From Candidatus Colwellia aromaticivorans (lineage in GTDB: Bacteria; Pseudomonadota; Gammaproteobacteria; Enterobacterales; Alteromonadaceae): a DNA stretch of 64,000 bases. The position numbers and the translations under genes are program-made. The first letter of the stretch is position 1, and each line of letters begins with the position of its first letter. Under the pieces are notes generated by a model. The model did not search any database. It was given only the letters and a program-made list of their open reading frames with translations, and was not told the origin of the DNA. The stretch is from NCBI RefSeq assembly GCF_003333305.1, contig NZ_QOLD01000033.1, positions 1-64,000 on the forward strand, in the 5' to 3' direction. Of this stretch, positions 45,590-56,385 are shown piece by piece.

Positions 45590-46063
45590 TTGCCAAAATT
45601 GAGAAAAAAACCTCATGTAATCAGTGATTTAAATGATATAAATACTGAGCTTATTCCTTTAAAGGAATTGGCAGACAGAGAGCTTGCCTCTATATATGGA
45701 CTAACAGGGATGATTTACACCCCACATCTAGATGCCTATATGCAGGTTTGCATAAAAAAGGCTGAGATATTAGCCTGTTTAAAAAAGCAAAAAATCCTGC
45801 CATTGTCAGAAGTCGAGTTGATCAGTGCAGCATTAGATAGTATACATAAGAGAGTTAAGAATAACGCTATCGTTGAATATAAAGGTAATAATTATCAACG
45901 ACGGTTCTCACCATTGAAATTAAGTAAATCGGGTAAAAGCGTGCAAAAATGGGCGAAATATTGGCTTTTACAATTATCGGACGAAAAAATTGACCCTGAC
46001 TGGGACAGCCAAGTACGAGAGATTTGGCCAACATATTTTTTAATTAGAACTGTCGATTTGTAA
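45590..46063 (+). CDS. Hypothetical protein (TTG start)
   Basis: A 157-residue soluble, basic protein that I do not recognise: MPKLRKKPHVISDLNDINTE, a helical middle, and a C-terminal half with RRFSPLKLSKSGKSVQKWAKYWLLQL. The start is TTG at 45590 with GGGG 9 nt upstream. It is flanked by what look like gene remnants on the other strand, so the area may be an insertion site. Codon use and length suggest a real gene. Confidence 0.5.
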   Translation: MPKLRKKPHVISDLNDINTELIPLKELADRELASIYGLTGMIYTPHLDAYMQVCIKKAEILACLKKQKILPLSEVELISAALDSIHKRVKNNAIVEYKGNNYQRRFSPLKLSKSGKSVQKWAKYWLLQLSDEKIDPDWDSQVREIWPTYFLIRTVDL

Positions 46064-46083
46064 TTAGGTTTAGTTAAGTAAAC

Positions 46084-46205
46084 TTATAAAATTACGGAAT
46101 ATTCCTCAACCATGTTGTAATCACCATGTAAAGCTTCGGCATTAAAATCAACACCAAGTAAATCTCTTAAATATTATGGCGTAAAGCAGTCATATTTTAA
46201 ATCAA
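46084..46205 (-). pseudogene. Possible C-terminal remnant of a lost gene
   Basis: The minus strand reads KYDCFTP, a TAA stop, then YLRDLLGVDFNAEALHGDYNMVEEYSVIL and a stop. The composition is protein-like and not explained by neighbours, but no start is seen and one stop interrupts it. I cannot name the family. It may be the tail of a decayed gene next to ssb. Confidence 0.3.
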
Positions 46206-46271
46206 TCTTATTTCAAGAGTATAAATATCAAACTCAAACCTCTTTACAACTTTTCCATGTCTTACATATAA

Positions 46272-46296
46272 AAAAGCCCCGTAAAAACGAGGCTTT
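46272..46296 (-). terminator. Intrinsic terminator after ssb
   Basis: The arms AAAGCCCCGT and ACGAGGCTTT (one mismatch) have a 4-nt A-rich loop and flanking A and T runs. It lies about 48 nt past the ssb stop at 46344 on the minus strand. Confidence 0.82.
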
Positions 46297-46343
46297 AGAT
46301 AAACTCTTCTTAAATCGTCTTTACAAAAAAGACAACCCGGAGC

Positions 46344-47039
46344 CTAAAAAGGTATATCGTCATCAAAATCAATTGATGGCTCTTGAGGGTTTACTTTAGG
46401 TGCTTGCTGTTGAGACTGTTGTTGTCCTTGTTGAGCAAAGCCACCTTGCTGTTGTGGAGCTTGTTGTTGAAAGCCACCTTGTGGTTGCGTAGTATAACCA
46501 CCTTGCTGTTGAGGAGCTTTCTGCTGCCCTTGTTGAGAGAAGCCGCCTTGTTGCTGCGCCGGTTTATTATATTGCTGTTGCGATGATTGTTGTTGAGGAG
46601 CAAAGCCACCGCTCTTCTGTTGAGGTGCTTGCTGTTGGAAGCCGCCACTTTGCTGCTGCCCTTGTTGCTGGAAGCCAGCCTGTTGGCCTGATGGTTTGCC
46701 ATCTAACATTTGCATTACACCGTTAAATCCTTGTAATACTATTTCAGTCGTATATTGATCTTGACCTTGCTGGTTAGTCCACTTACGGGTTTGTAGTGAG
46801 CCTTCAAGATATACCTTTGAGCCTTTTTTTAAATATTCACCAGCAATTTCGGCTAATTTACCGAACATCACCACACGGTGCCATTCAGTTTTCTCTTTTT
46901 GCTCACCAGTTTGCTTATCTTTCCATGTATCTGACGTTGCTACAGTAATATTCGCTACTGCGCCACCATTTGGCATAAAACGTACCTCAGGATCTTTACC
47001 TAAGTTACCTACGATGATTACTTTATTTACACCCGCCAT
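46344..47039 (-). CDS. ssb: Single-stranded DNA-binding protein with long Gln/Gly linker
   Basis: A 231-residue SSB. The OB-fold DNA-binding domain occupies residues 1-110 ([20 protein letters not shown]..., [22 protein letters not shown]). A linker of about 105 residues made of imperfect QQGGFxQQ repeats follows, then the conserved acidic tip DFDDDIPF that binds partner proteins. E. coli SSB is 178 residues, so the linker is long. Its DNA is repetitive and could vary by slippage. AGGA lies 7 nt before the ATG. I saw no CTG-N10-CAG LexA site upstream. Confidence 0.97.
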   Translation of the reverse strand: MAGVNKVIIVGNLGKDPEVRFMPNGGAVANITVATSDTWKDKQTGEQKEKTEWHRVVMFGKLAEIAGEYLKKGSKVYLEGSLQTRKWTNQQGQDQYTTEIVLQGFNGVMQMLDGKPSGQQAGFQQQGQQQSGGFQQQAPQQKSGGFAPQQQSSQQQYNKPAQQQGGFSQQGQQKAPQQQGGYTTQPQGGFQQQAPQQQGGFAQQGQQQSQQQAPKVNPQEPSIDFDDDIPF

Positions 47040-47459
47040 GAAAATATCCTATTAATTGTGCACTTCTAAGACAAGGTGAATACCAAATATACAACTTATA
47101 CTAGAGTTAAAAAAAATTTAATTAGGAGAGTAATTCTATAGGGAGAATCGATCAAATTCGAGTGCTTTTTACATTTAAAAGCTATTTATTTTTAGCTAGT
47201 TGATTTTACTAAGTTTAGATTACTTTAGCTTCATATAAATACTATGTTAATTGTGCCTTAATATCGTCAGGTATTTTCTGAGACTTTTGAGTCTGATAAT
47301 AAAAATCTACTAAGCAACAGGAAAAAAGCAGATAAAAATTTCTTAAACTTTCAGTAACCGCTATAATCAAATTATAGCGGTTGTTACCTTTAGCAGTTTA
47401 CCTAGGGATTCACTATATTTATAAGCAATAAAAGTGTTCATACACCTATCAAATGGATT
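47040..47459. other. Divergent spacer between ssb and the Omp85-family gene
   Basis: This 420-bp AT-rich region should hold the ssb promoter and that of the plus-strand gene. It contains a strong palindrome at 47356-47382. I saw no LexA box and no small gene. An AGGGA at 47404-47408 may be the ribosome site of the following gene. Confidence 0.45.
47356..47382. repeat. Perfect palindrome AACCGCTATAAT-CAA-ATTATAGCGGTT
   Basis: Twelve-base perfect arms are separated by CAA. TATAAT is present on both strands. It lies about 33 bp before the likely translation start region of the Omp85-family gene. It could be an operator overlapping a promoter -10, or an RNA hairpin in the leader. Confidence 0.7.
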
Positions 47460-49040
47460 TTGATATCCGTATTAATAATGGGTTTTGCGACATCAAGTGC
47501 CCACGGGCAAGAACAAATTTGTTCTCAAGGCCTTCAAAAAGTCACTTTCAAACCACAAACTATTTTTGATGAAAATGAGCAGGGTTTTTCCATCGTGCAT
47601 CGTTGGGCTAATGCTATTCATATAGATACAAAAAAAATAACTCTTGAAAATGAAGCGGCTTTTTTTATTGAAAAATGTGATAAAAATTTTGCTGATATGG
47701 CTGAATTAGAAAGACATTTGCGCAGCCGAAAATATTTACGTGATGCTAAAATAACCAGTGATGAAATGGTAGAGAACATCACTGTCACTACATGGGACAA
47801 TTGGTCATTAATGCCAACCATAAGCTTTGGTCGCCAAGGTGGTGAAAGTACATACAGCTTCGGCATAAAAGAGCGTAATTTACTGGGTTTAGGGATTGAT
47901 GCGGAAGTTCAAACATATAAAAATTCACAGCGCAAAGGCTACAAATTAAAAAGCACCATTCCTTTATTTCGAAAAAAAAATATTGATATAAAGTTACGCT
48001 TTGCTGACAACGATGACGGTACTCAACAATCCTTATTTTTACAAAAACACTTCGCTAGCTTTTATACCCATGATGCCTATAACATTGGTTTTAATGAAGA
48101 GTCACGTAACGATACCCTTTATCAAAATGATAGTGAGCTAGCAATATTTGCGCATGATATTAGTTTTAAAAATGCAGAGTATGCTTGGCTTGATTTTAAT
48201 CACAACAGTGCATTATTAAGATACCGTATAGGAATGACTCAAGATCAAGATAAATTTTCACCTATAGATGACACGGATAGTAGTATTAGTTCAGCGTTTC
48301 TTCCGCAAGATAGAGACTTTCTCTACCCTTGGTTCGGTGTTGACTACATAGAGAAAAACTTTAGAAAACTAACCAATATCCATTTGATTACTCAAATAGA
48401 AGACTTTAATCATGGTTGGCAAATTAGCTCTCGCTTAGGGCTTAGTGATGGTACAAAAGAAAACAATGCTTGGGCTTTGTTTCAAGTAAATATAGACAAG
48501 GGCTTTGAAATTCATGACAAGGCGCTATTACTCATGAATGTAGCCCTTAGTGGTGACATTTATGAGCAACAAGATCATCGCTTATTACTCCGTATTAATA
48601 CCGAATACTTCTACAATATCGATCCGAGATGGGGATTTTATTTAAGCAATACCAATATAGTCAGTACAAACCAATACCTTGATCAACCTGTTACTATAGG
48701 CGGAAATACTGGCTTACGCGGATTTCCTCTACAATACCAACATGGTGAACATAGCATAAAACTGACTAGCGAAATACGCTATTACCCACATATCAATTTA
48801 TTTAAATTATTTGATTTAGCAGGTGCCGCCTTCATGGATACCGGTAAAACTTTTGGTGATTCAGTCGTTAAAAATAGTGAAGATACTTGGTTATACTCTG
48901 TCGGTATCGGCGCTAGACTTTATTCGCCTCATTCTGCGGGAAGTCATCAAGTGATTCACATTGACTTTGCCTTTCCACAAAGTGATACCCCTGACATTGA
49001 TAGTTTTGAAATTAGAGTTGAAGCAAAACAATCATTTTAA
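47460..49040 (+). CDS. Omp85/BamA-like outer-membrane protein
   Basis: A 526-residue protein: signal sequence, one POTRA-like region (about residues 60-115, LERHLRSRKYLRDAKITSDEMVENITVTTWDNWSL), then a 16-strand-type barrel with GGNTGLRGFPLQYQHGEHS, the Omp85 loop-6 RGF motif, and LAGAAFMDTGKTFG. It ends in Phe. It could be a small relative of BamA/TamA; the substrate is unknown. The start is uncertain: TTG at 47460 has no RBS and gives a signal peptide without positive charge. Codons from ATA at 47415, 6 nt after AGGGA, would add a better one (...SVHTPIKWILISVLIMG). Confidence 0.8.
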   Translation: MISVLIMGFATSSAHGQEQICSQGLQKVTFKPQTIFDENEQGFSIVHRWANAIHIDTKKITLENEAAFFIEKCDKNFADMAELERHLRSRKYLRDAKITSDEMVENITVTTWDNWSLMPTISFGRQGGESTYSFGIKERNLLGLGIDAEVQTYKNSQRKGYKLKSTIPLFRKKNIDIKLRFADNDDGTQQSLFLQKHFASFYTHDAYNIGFNEESRNDTLYQNDSELAIFAHDISFKNAEYAWLDFNHNSALLRYRIGMTQDQDKFSPIDDTDSSISSAFLPQDRDFLYPWFGVDYIEKNFRKLTNIHLITQIEDFNHGWQISSRLGLSDGTKENNAWALFQVNIDKGFEIHDKALLLMNVALSGDIYEQQDHRLLLRINTEYFYNIDPRWGFYLSNTNIVSTNQYLDQPVTIGGNTGLRGFPLQYQHGEHSIKLTSEIRYYPHINLFKLFDLAGAAFMDTGKTFGDSVVKNSEDTWLYSVGIGARLYSPHSAGSHQVIHIDFAFPQSDTPDIDSFEIRVEAKQSF

Positions 49041-49100
49041 CCCTTCGACAAGCCTCTAAGAATGACCTATACCAACTAAATTTATGAACTCAATTGGTAT
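49041..49100. repeat. REP-like repeat plus ATACCAA...TTGGTAT inverted repeat
   Basis: CCCTTCGACAAGCCTCTAAG (49041-49060), then AATGACC, is a reverse-oriented relative of the repeat at 37821. It is followed by ATACCAA (49069-49075) and TTGGTAT (49094-49100). It lies between the convergent Omp85-family and pssA genes and may end either transcript. Confidence 0.5.
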
Positions 49101-49122
49101 TACATATCGAAAAACGATGAAA

Positions 49123-50463
49123 TTAGAGAAAACGTTTTAAAACACGATCTATTTGGGTAAGGCGTATCTTTTTAAGTAGTTTTTTGGGCTTATCAGGATA
49201 ATCACTAATGCCTTCTATTTCACTGTAATGACGAATCGGCTTAGCGTATTCCATAATATCGATGAGTTCAGCAGATACTTTAGGCATTAACCCTTGTGAT
49301 GGATCATCAAGCAACAACCCATTTTCTAAATCCAATGACCAAGCACGCGGATTCAAGTTACTTCCAGTTAATAGGTGATAACGTTCATCACTGATAATCC
49401 CTTTTAAATGAAAGCTATTATTTTCATTTTGCCATACATTTATATTTAGTAACCCATTATCAATAAAGTGCTGATATCTTTTGACAAAACGTTTTAATAA
49501 CATTTCATAAACATAAGGTACGATACCGATAGCAGTAAATTCGTTTTCATCATCAATGAAAAAATCATTCGCGGTTTTATCGCCCACGATGATAGTTATT
49601 TTTACGCCACGTTTTAGTGCTCTAATCACATCACGCGCCAGTACTGGCGGTAAATTAAAGTAAGGGGTTAAAATTAATAGCTTTTGCTGAGTATTTTTGA
49701 TGGTTTGGCGAATAACTTTATTTAACTGATTTTTTCTACGTCCGTAACCAATCAAAGGCATAACTGATATTGGATTATTAACAACACCTGATTCTTTATT
49801 GTGATCAGTTAATTCTATTTTGTAAGCTGATTTTTTTAACAATGATTTCAACGCAATAATATTACGTCTTTGCTGAGCTTGATTTGGTAAATTAAGCTCA
49901 TTTAATAAAGGAGCCAAATTTGATTTTACAAAAGTATTGGTTAAATAGTGACAAAAACTACTCGCTAGCGGCGCACAATTAATTTGATAATAACGATCTA
50001 AGCGATACCGCGTACCCTGCTGCATATAAATATCATTAATACTTGCGCCTGTATAAAAAAGCACATCATCAAAAACCATACCTTTTAAGTGCAATACACC
50101 GAACAGCTCTTTAGGTTTAACAGCAATACCATAAATAGCAATTTTTTGTTCATATTGTTCAGCAAGTGCAAGGTATATAGCCCGATTTCCCAGACTTCCT
50201 TTTTCACCTATTAAGCCACGTTGACCACGATGATAATCAACAAAAACCTTTATATCGAGTTCAGCGGTTTTCGCCTTAGCTTGATACAATGCATGCAGCA
50301 CTTCTCTTCCGGCATCATCATCTTGTACATAAAGTGCTGAGATATAAATGCGTTGACGAGCACTAGCAATAAGTGACAACAACTGTCCTTTATATTCTTT
50401 GGGTGTAGAATAAATATCTATATCACCACTACTAACCAATAAATGTTTCGTTTCAAAAGTCAC
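49123..50463 (-). CDS. pssA: CDP-diacylglycerol-serine O-phosphatidyltransferase (PLD type)
   Basis: A 446-residue enzyme of the phospholipase D superfamily with two HKD motifs: HLKGMVFDDVLFYTGASIND in the first half and HLKGIISDERYHLLTGSNLNPRAW in the second. The overall order closely follows E. coli PssA (451 aa), including VGDKTANDFF and a basic C-terminus (LLKKIRLTQIDRVLKRFL) for membrane contact. It makes phosphatidylserine, the precursor of phosphatidylethanolamine. The start is GTG at 50463. Confidence 0.95.
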   Translation of the reverse strand: MTFETKHLLVSSGDIDIYSTPKEYKGQLLSLIASARQRIYISALYVQDDDAGREVLHALYQAKAKTAELDIKVFVDYHRGQRGLIGEKGSLGNRAIYLALAEQYEQKIAIYGIAVKPKELFGVLHLKGMVFDDVLFYTGASINDIYMQQGTRYRLDRYYQINCAPLASSFCHYLTNTFVKSNLAPLLNELNLPNQAQQRRNIIALKSLLKKSAYKIELTDHNKESGVVNNPISVMPLIGYGRRKNQLNKVIRQTIKNTQQKLLILTPYFNLPPVLARDVIRALKRGVKITIIVGDKTANDFFIDDENEFTAIGIVPYVYEMLLKRFVKRYQHFIDNGLLNINVWQNENNSFHLKGIISDERYHLLTGSNLNPRAWSLDLENGLLLDDPSQGLMPKVSAELIDIMEYAKPIRHYSEIEGISDYPDKPKKLLKKIRLTQIDRVLKRFL

Positions 50464-50560
50464 AGGTAAAATCTTACTTATTTCACAATAATTACGTTAG
50501 CAGCAGTATAGTCTTGTTTCATACTGCTTTACACTGATTTACCAACAAATTACCTCTTTA

Positions 50561-50605
50561 TACCAAATGAAGTAATGAATTGATCATTCATTACTTCATT
50601 TGGTA
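50561..50605. repeat. Perfect 20-bp-arm palindrome after fadH
   Basis: TACCAAATGAAGTAATGAAT (50561-50580) and its exact complement at 50586-50605 flank TGATC. It begins right at the fadH stop codon (50606-50608, minus strand). There is no T tract, so it is not a standard terminator, but it could block 3' exonucleases. It shares ACCAA/TTGGT ends with the ATACCAAT family. Confidence 0.85.
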
Positions 50606-52702
<2,097 letters not shown>

Positions 52703-52849
52703 TTACTCATATTTGTTCAATATTACAAGTTGATTTTGACACCTGTCAGATCGAATCAAACTTTTATGTGCTTTGCCGTAAAAATAATTATCGATAATTC
52801 ATTAATAATAGTAGAATTATCAATAAAGAATAACTCATTGAATAGCGGT

Positions 52850-53347
52850 ATGACGTCAAAAAAAGTAGATAAAAAAATACTTGTTGCCTTGATCATTACA
52901 AACTTGAAGCAAGAATTATCACAAGCGATTAATGCGGCAAATGAAGCCCATGCAGCGGCAGTAGACGATCAAAGCGTCGCCGAAACGCAATATGACACCT
53001 TAGCCATTGAAGCCAGTTATTTAGCAGAAGGACAGTCAAGACGAGTGCAAGAGCTGCAAGAAGCGCTGCTCAATTATCAAGGGTTAACGCTAGTAGAATT
53101 CGACGAGAATAAGCCCATAGCCCTATCCGCTTTGGTACAACTTTACGCTGATAGCAAAAAACAACACTGGTTTTTCATAGGTCCCGCCGCAGGTGGTTTT
53201 CGTTGCCAATTAAATGACCAACACATCACAGTGATCACGCCAAAATCACCTATGGGGTTAGTATTAATGGGCGAATATAACGGTGAGAATATTGACATTA
53301 TGTTAGGTAATGGCAAGCTAACAGATTACATTGCTAGCGTGTATTAA
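52850..53347 (+). CDS. GreA/GreB-like C-terminal domain protein
   Basis: A 165-residue protein. An N-terminal helical hairpin (LKQELSQAINAANEAHAAAVDDQSVAETQYDTLAIEASYLAEGQSRR) is followed by a C-terminal FKBP-like domain (HWFFIGPAAGGFRCQ...ITVITPKSPMGLVLMG). The layout recalls Gre transcript-cleavage factors and the stand-alone 'GreAB' proteins of Shewanella and relatives. The hairpin tip has the DD pair (VDD), but a role with RNA polymerase is only inferred. I use the ATG at 52850; the frame is open back to 52679 without coding character. Confidence 0.72.
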   Translation: MTSKKVDKKILVALIITNLKQELSQAINAANEAHAAAVDDQSVAETQYDTLAIEASYLAEGQSRRVQELQEALLNYQGLTLVEFDENKPIALSALVQLYADSKKQHWFFIGPAAGGFRCQLNDQHITVITPKSPMGLVLMGEYNGENIDIMLGNGKLTDYIASVY

Positions 53348-53384
53348 CTTTAGGTATAAAATACTTTTAACGGAAACATTTATT

Positions 53385-54782
53385 TTATGCTCCCTGATGT
53401 AATAAAGCTTTAATGGCTAACAAATCGACAATTTTATCATCTACTTTTAAGTAGGCAACCGCAACACTTTTTTCTGAACTATTTCCAACATCATCCTGCA
53501 CTAAAGTGGCTTCAATAACGCCAGGCATGTTAATTAACAATTCAGCTATTTCATCGGCTTTGTCTTCACAACTGATATTAGTTACAAGGCTGAAGTTTTT
53601 AGATTTTTTCAATTTTTTCATACCAAAACTAAGTACTAACCAAATCAAACTGGCTATCGCCATCACTAAAAATATAGTTTGCTCACCATAGCTACTCGCC
53701 ACAAGGCCACCAACAATACCACCAACAAAAGCACCTAAAAATTGGCTACTAGAATAAATCCCCATTGCGCTACCTTTAACGCCGGCAGGAGCAATGCGAG
53801 ATAAAATAGAGGGCAGAGTCGCTTCTAAATAGTTAAAGGCGGTAAAAAACATCACTACAGATAACACTAAACTCCAAAAACCTGTTGGTAATAACCACAA
53901 TAAAAACAACGCTAAACTAAGAAGTGCAACCGCAGCACTAAACATTGGTTTCTCTTGCTCTTTTTTCATAGCAAAAATCATAAAAGGCACCATTAAAAAG
54001 AAAGAGCCTAATAGCGTGGGTAAATATATTTGCCAATGATTTTCTAATGCTAAGCCACTCGCCACAAATTGTTTTGGCAAGGTAACAAAACAAGCGGTAA
54101 GTGCCATATGTAAAATAAACACGCCCCAATTCAAACGGGATAATTGTGGATGGCGGATTAATTTAACTATTTGCTCAGGTAAAGCAACACTGTCGCCACG
54201 AGGCGCTTTATTTATTGAATAAGGCACCATAAATTGAATCATCAACATGGCTAGAATCGTTAAGAAGCCAGTAAACCAAAACAAGCCACTTAATCCGAAA
54301 AAATCAGCCACTATAGGCCCTAAAATCATAGCAAAGGTAAACGATAAACCAATAAACATACCAATAGTCGCCATCACTTTTGGACGTTGTTCTTCTCTGG
54401 TCAAATCGGCAGCTAAAGCTAAAATAGCACTGGCAATAGCCCCCATACCTTGAATGGCACGGCCAAGCACTACACCATATATAGTTGTCGACATAGCAGC
54501 AACAACGCTACCAATTAAAAAAACCACTAAACCTGCTAATATCACCGGCTTTCGACCATATTTATCAGATAAAATACCCATAGGTATTTGTAATAAGGCC
54601 TGTGTTAAGCCGTATGCTCCAATAGCAAGCCCCAACCATAATGGGCTATAACCTGCTAGCTGTTCGCCATATATAGCAAACACGGGCAATATCATAAAAA
54701 GCCCAAGCATACGTACACCAAAAACACTGGCTAGCGAAAATGCTGCTTTTTTCTCAATACGGTTTAAACCTGAAAGACTCAT
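53385..54782 (-). CDS. YajR-type MFS transporter with C-terminal ferredoxin-like domain
   Basis: A 465-residue membrane protein with twelve helices. It has the MFS motif A region GILSDKYGRKPVILAG between helices 2 and 3 and GRAIQGMGAIASAILALAADLT (motif B). A cytosolic C-terminal domain of about 65 residues (LVTNISCEDKADEIAELLINMPGVIEATLV...) is the YAM domain typical of E. coli YajR. The substrate is unknown; drugs or metabolites are exported by relatives. In relatives this type of gene often lies next to ssb; here it is 6 kb away. Confidence 0.85.
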   Translation of the reverse strand: MSLSGLNRIEKKAAFSLASVFGVRMLGLFMILPVFAIYGEQLAGYSPLWLGLAIGAYGLTQALLQIPMGILSDKYGRKPVILAGLVVFLIGSVVAAMSTTIYGVVLGRAIQGMGAIASAILALAADLTREEQRPKVMATIGMFIGLSFTFAMILGPIVADFFGLSGLFWFTGFLTILAMLMIQFMVPYSINKAPRGDSVALPEQIVKLIRHPQLSRLNWGVFILHMALTACFVTLPKQFVASGLALENHWQIYLPTLLGSFFLMVPFMIFAMKKEQEKPMFSAAVALLSLALFLLWLLPTGFWSLVLSVVMFFTAFNYLEATLPSILSRIAPAGVKGSAMGIYSSSQFLGAFVGGIVGGLVASSYGEQTIFLVMAIASLIWLVLSFGMKKLKKSKNFSLVTNISCEDKADEIAELLINMPGVIEATLVQDDVGNSSEKSVAVAYLKVDDKIVDLLAIKALLHQGA

Positions 54783-54880
54783 GAAAATACTTTACCTAAA
54801 AATACGGAGAGTTAAAAAATACAGAAACTTAAAAATCGCGATAGTTTACCATGCTATTCACGACAAAAAAATGATCTACA

Positions 54881-56230
54881 TCAGAACAAGAAAAAAGCAA
54901 CGGTGGCAATAACTAAAGCTATAACCAAATTAAGTACTAAACCTGCGCGCATCATTTGCGTTTGTGGGACTAAACCTGATGAAAACACAATCGCATTAGG
55001 TGGTGTGGCCACTGGCAACATAAAAGCGCATGAAGCACATAAAGCAATCATTACCGCAATGCCTGCAGGAGGTAAATGTAACTCGATTGCGACTGTCATA
55101 AACAGCGGAACTAATAAGGCTGCACTAGCAGTATTGCTGACAAGCTCAGTTAAAAAGATAACAAAAACACAAATAATGACTAAAACAAACCAGGTATTAT
55201 CCGCAGGTAAATTACTACTGATAACATTCGCCAACCACAAACTTGCCCCTGATGTTTTTAACAAAGCACTTAAGGTTAAACCGCCACCGAACAAGATTAA
55301 AATTCCCCAGTTGGTTTTTTTAATGAACTCATCAAATGATAAACACTTTGACCCCGTTAATAACACAATAGCTGTAACCGCTAACATGCCATCAAAACCA
55401 CTACTAACTCCCACAAATGTTGCTAATGGTGCACTAAAAACCCAACCACAAGCGGTTAATGAGAATATAGCAATAACGAGATTGCGTTGCCAACTCGATT
55501 CCACCACAGGTAACGTTAACTCAATGTGATTAGAAAATTTAGGTCTAAAAAGAATAAACAATATCAATATCATCAAAGGAAATAACAAGGCAAACATGGG
55601 TATGCCCCACTTGAGCCAGTCCGCAAAACTAAAACCAGCAGCCGAAGCAGCGATTGCGTTAGGTGGGCTACCAATGAGTGTTGCCATACCACCAAGGTTT
55701 CCTGAATACGCAAGCCCCAATAAAACAAAAACATACACGTTAGCTTGATTTTTTTCATTCGGATTATTCGCTTTCTGAGCGGATAACAACCCCAAAGCGA
55801 TAGGTAGCATTAAAGCAAGCGTAGCAGTATTACTTATCCACATAGAAAGTAACGCCGTAGTCAAAAATAACAATAATACGGCAAACAAGGGTCTTCCACT
55901 TGATAAAGATAGCATTTTCACAGCAAACAACTTATCTAACGAATATTTTTGCAGCCCAGCAGCTAACGCAAAGCCCCCCATAAACAGAAAAATAACGGGA
56001 CTAGCAAAATTGGCAAATGCTTGTGTTGCTGGCAATAGTCCGCTAACGATAGCTAAAACAGGAATTAATAACGCGGTAGTACTAATAGGCAATGCCTGTG
56101 TTATCCATAACCAGGCAATAGCGACAAAAATAGCTAAACCCTGCTGAACTTGCGGCGCTGCCTCAACAGTACTTACAATGCTAAAAGCAAACACAAACGA
56201 CAACAGCATATTGATTTTTTTCGTATCCAA
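54881..56230 (-). CDS. SLC13/DASS-type sodium:dicarboxylate (divalent anion) symporter
   Basis: A 449-residue inner-membrane protein with 11 or more helices. It has the two SNT signatures SNTATLALMLP and SNTASAALLVP of the substrate and sodium sites and NLGGMATLIGSPPNAIAAS; the second repeat has LPVATPPNAIVFSSG. It should import C4-dicarboxylates or similar anions. The TTG at 56230 has AAGG 8 nt upstream, so I prefer it to the TTG at 56296 or the ATG at 56209. It is divergent from uvrA. Confidence 0.88.
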   Translation of the reverse strand: MDTKKINMLLSFVFAFSIVSTVEAAPQVQQGLAIFVAIAWLWITQALPISTTALLIPVLAIVSGLLPATQAFANFASPVIFLFMGGFALAAGLQKYSLDKLFAVKMLSLSSGRPLFAVLLLFLTTALLSMWISNTATLALMLPIALGLLSAQKANNPNEKNQANVYVFVLLGLAYSGNLGGMATLIGSPPNAIAASAAGFSFADWLKWGIPMFALLFPLMILILFILFRPKFSNHIELTLPVVESSWQRNLVIAIFSLTACGWVFSAPLATFVGVSSGFDGMLAVTAIVLLTGSKCLSFDEFIKKTNWGILILFGGGLTLSALLKTSGASLWLANVISSNLPADNTWFVLVIICVFVIFLTELVSNTASAALLVPLFMTVAIELHLPPAGIAVMIALCASCAFMLPVATPPNAIVFSSGLVPQTQMMRAGLVLNLVIALVIATVAFFLF

Positions 56231-56385
56231 TGAGTTTACCTTATGTATTTGTCCTTTCCTTAATGATATTACATCGTTATACCCATGTGAATTCAAAAAT
56301 AAAAGTGTTTATCAACTGAACAAAATGTTTGATTTATGCCATAATATTCGGCTGTTATTTTTTGCGCATAAATTAGTGGATAAAA

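Noticed and set aside
46400-46690. Repeated units in ssb considered as a CRISPR-like array
   Set aside because: The units are short, imperfect, in frame and encode the SSB linker; there are no spacers and no cas genes.
46391-46702. Alternate-frame ORFs in ssb rich in Asn, Lys and Ser or Leu
   Set aside because: They come from the repetitive Gln/Gly linker DNA read out of frame.
54903-55529. Plus-strand open frame of 208 codons opposite the SLC13-type gene
   Set aside because: It mirrors a long conserved membrane-protein gene, has low-complexity Lys/Asn/Thr composition, and no RBS or family match.
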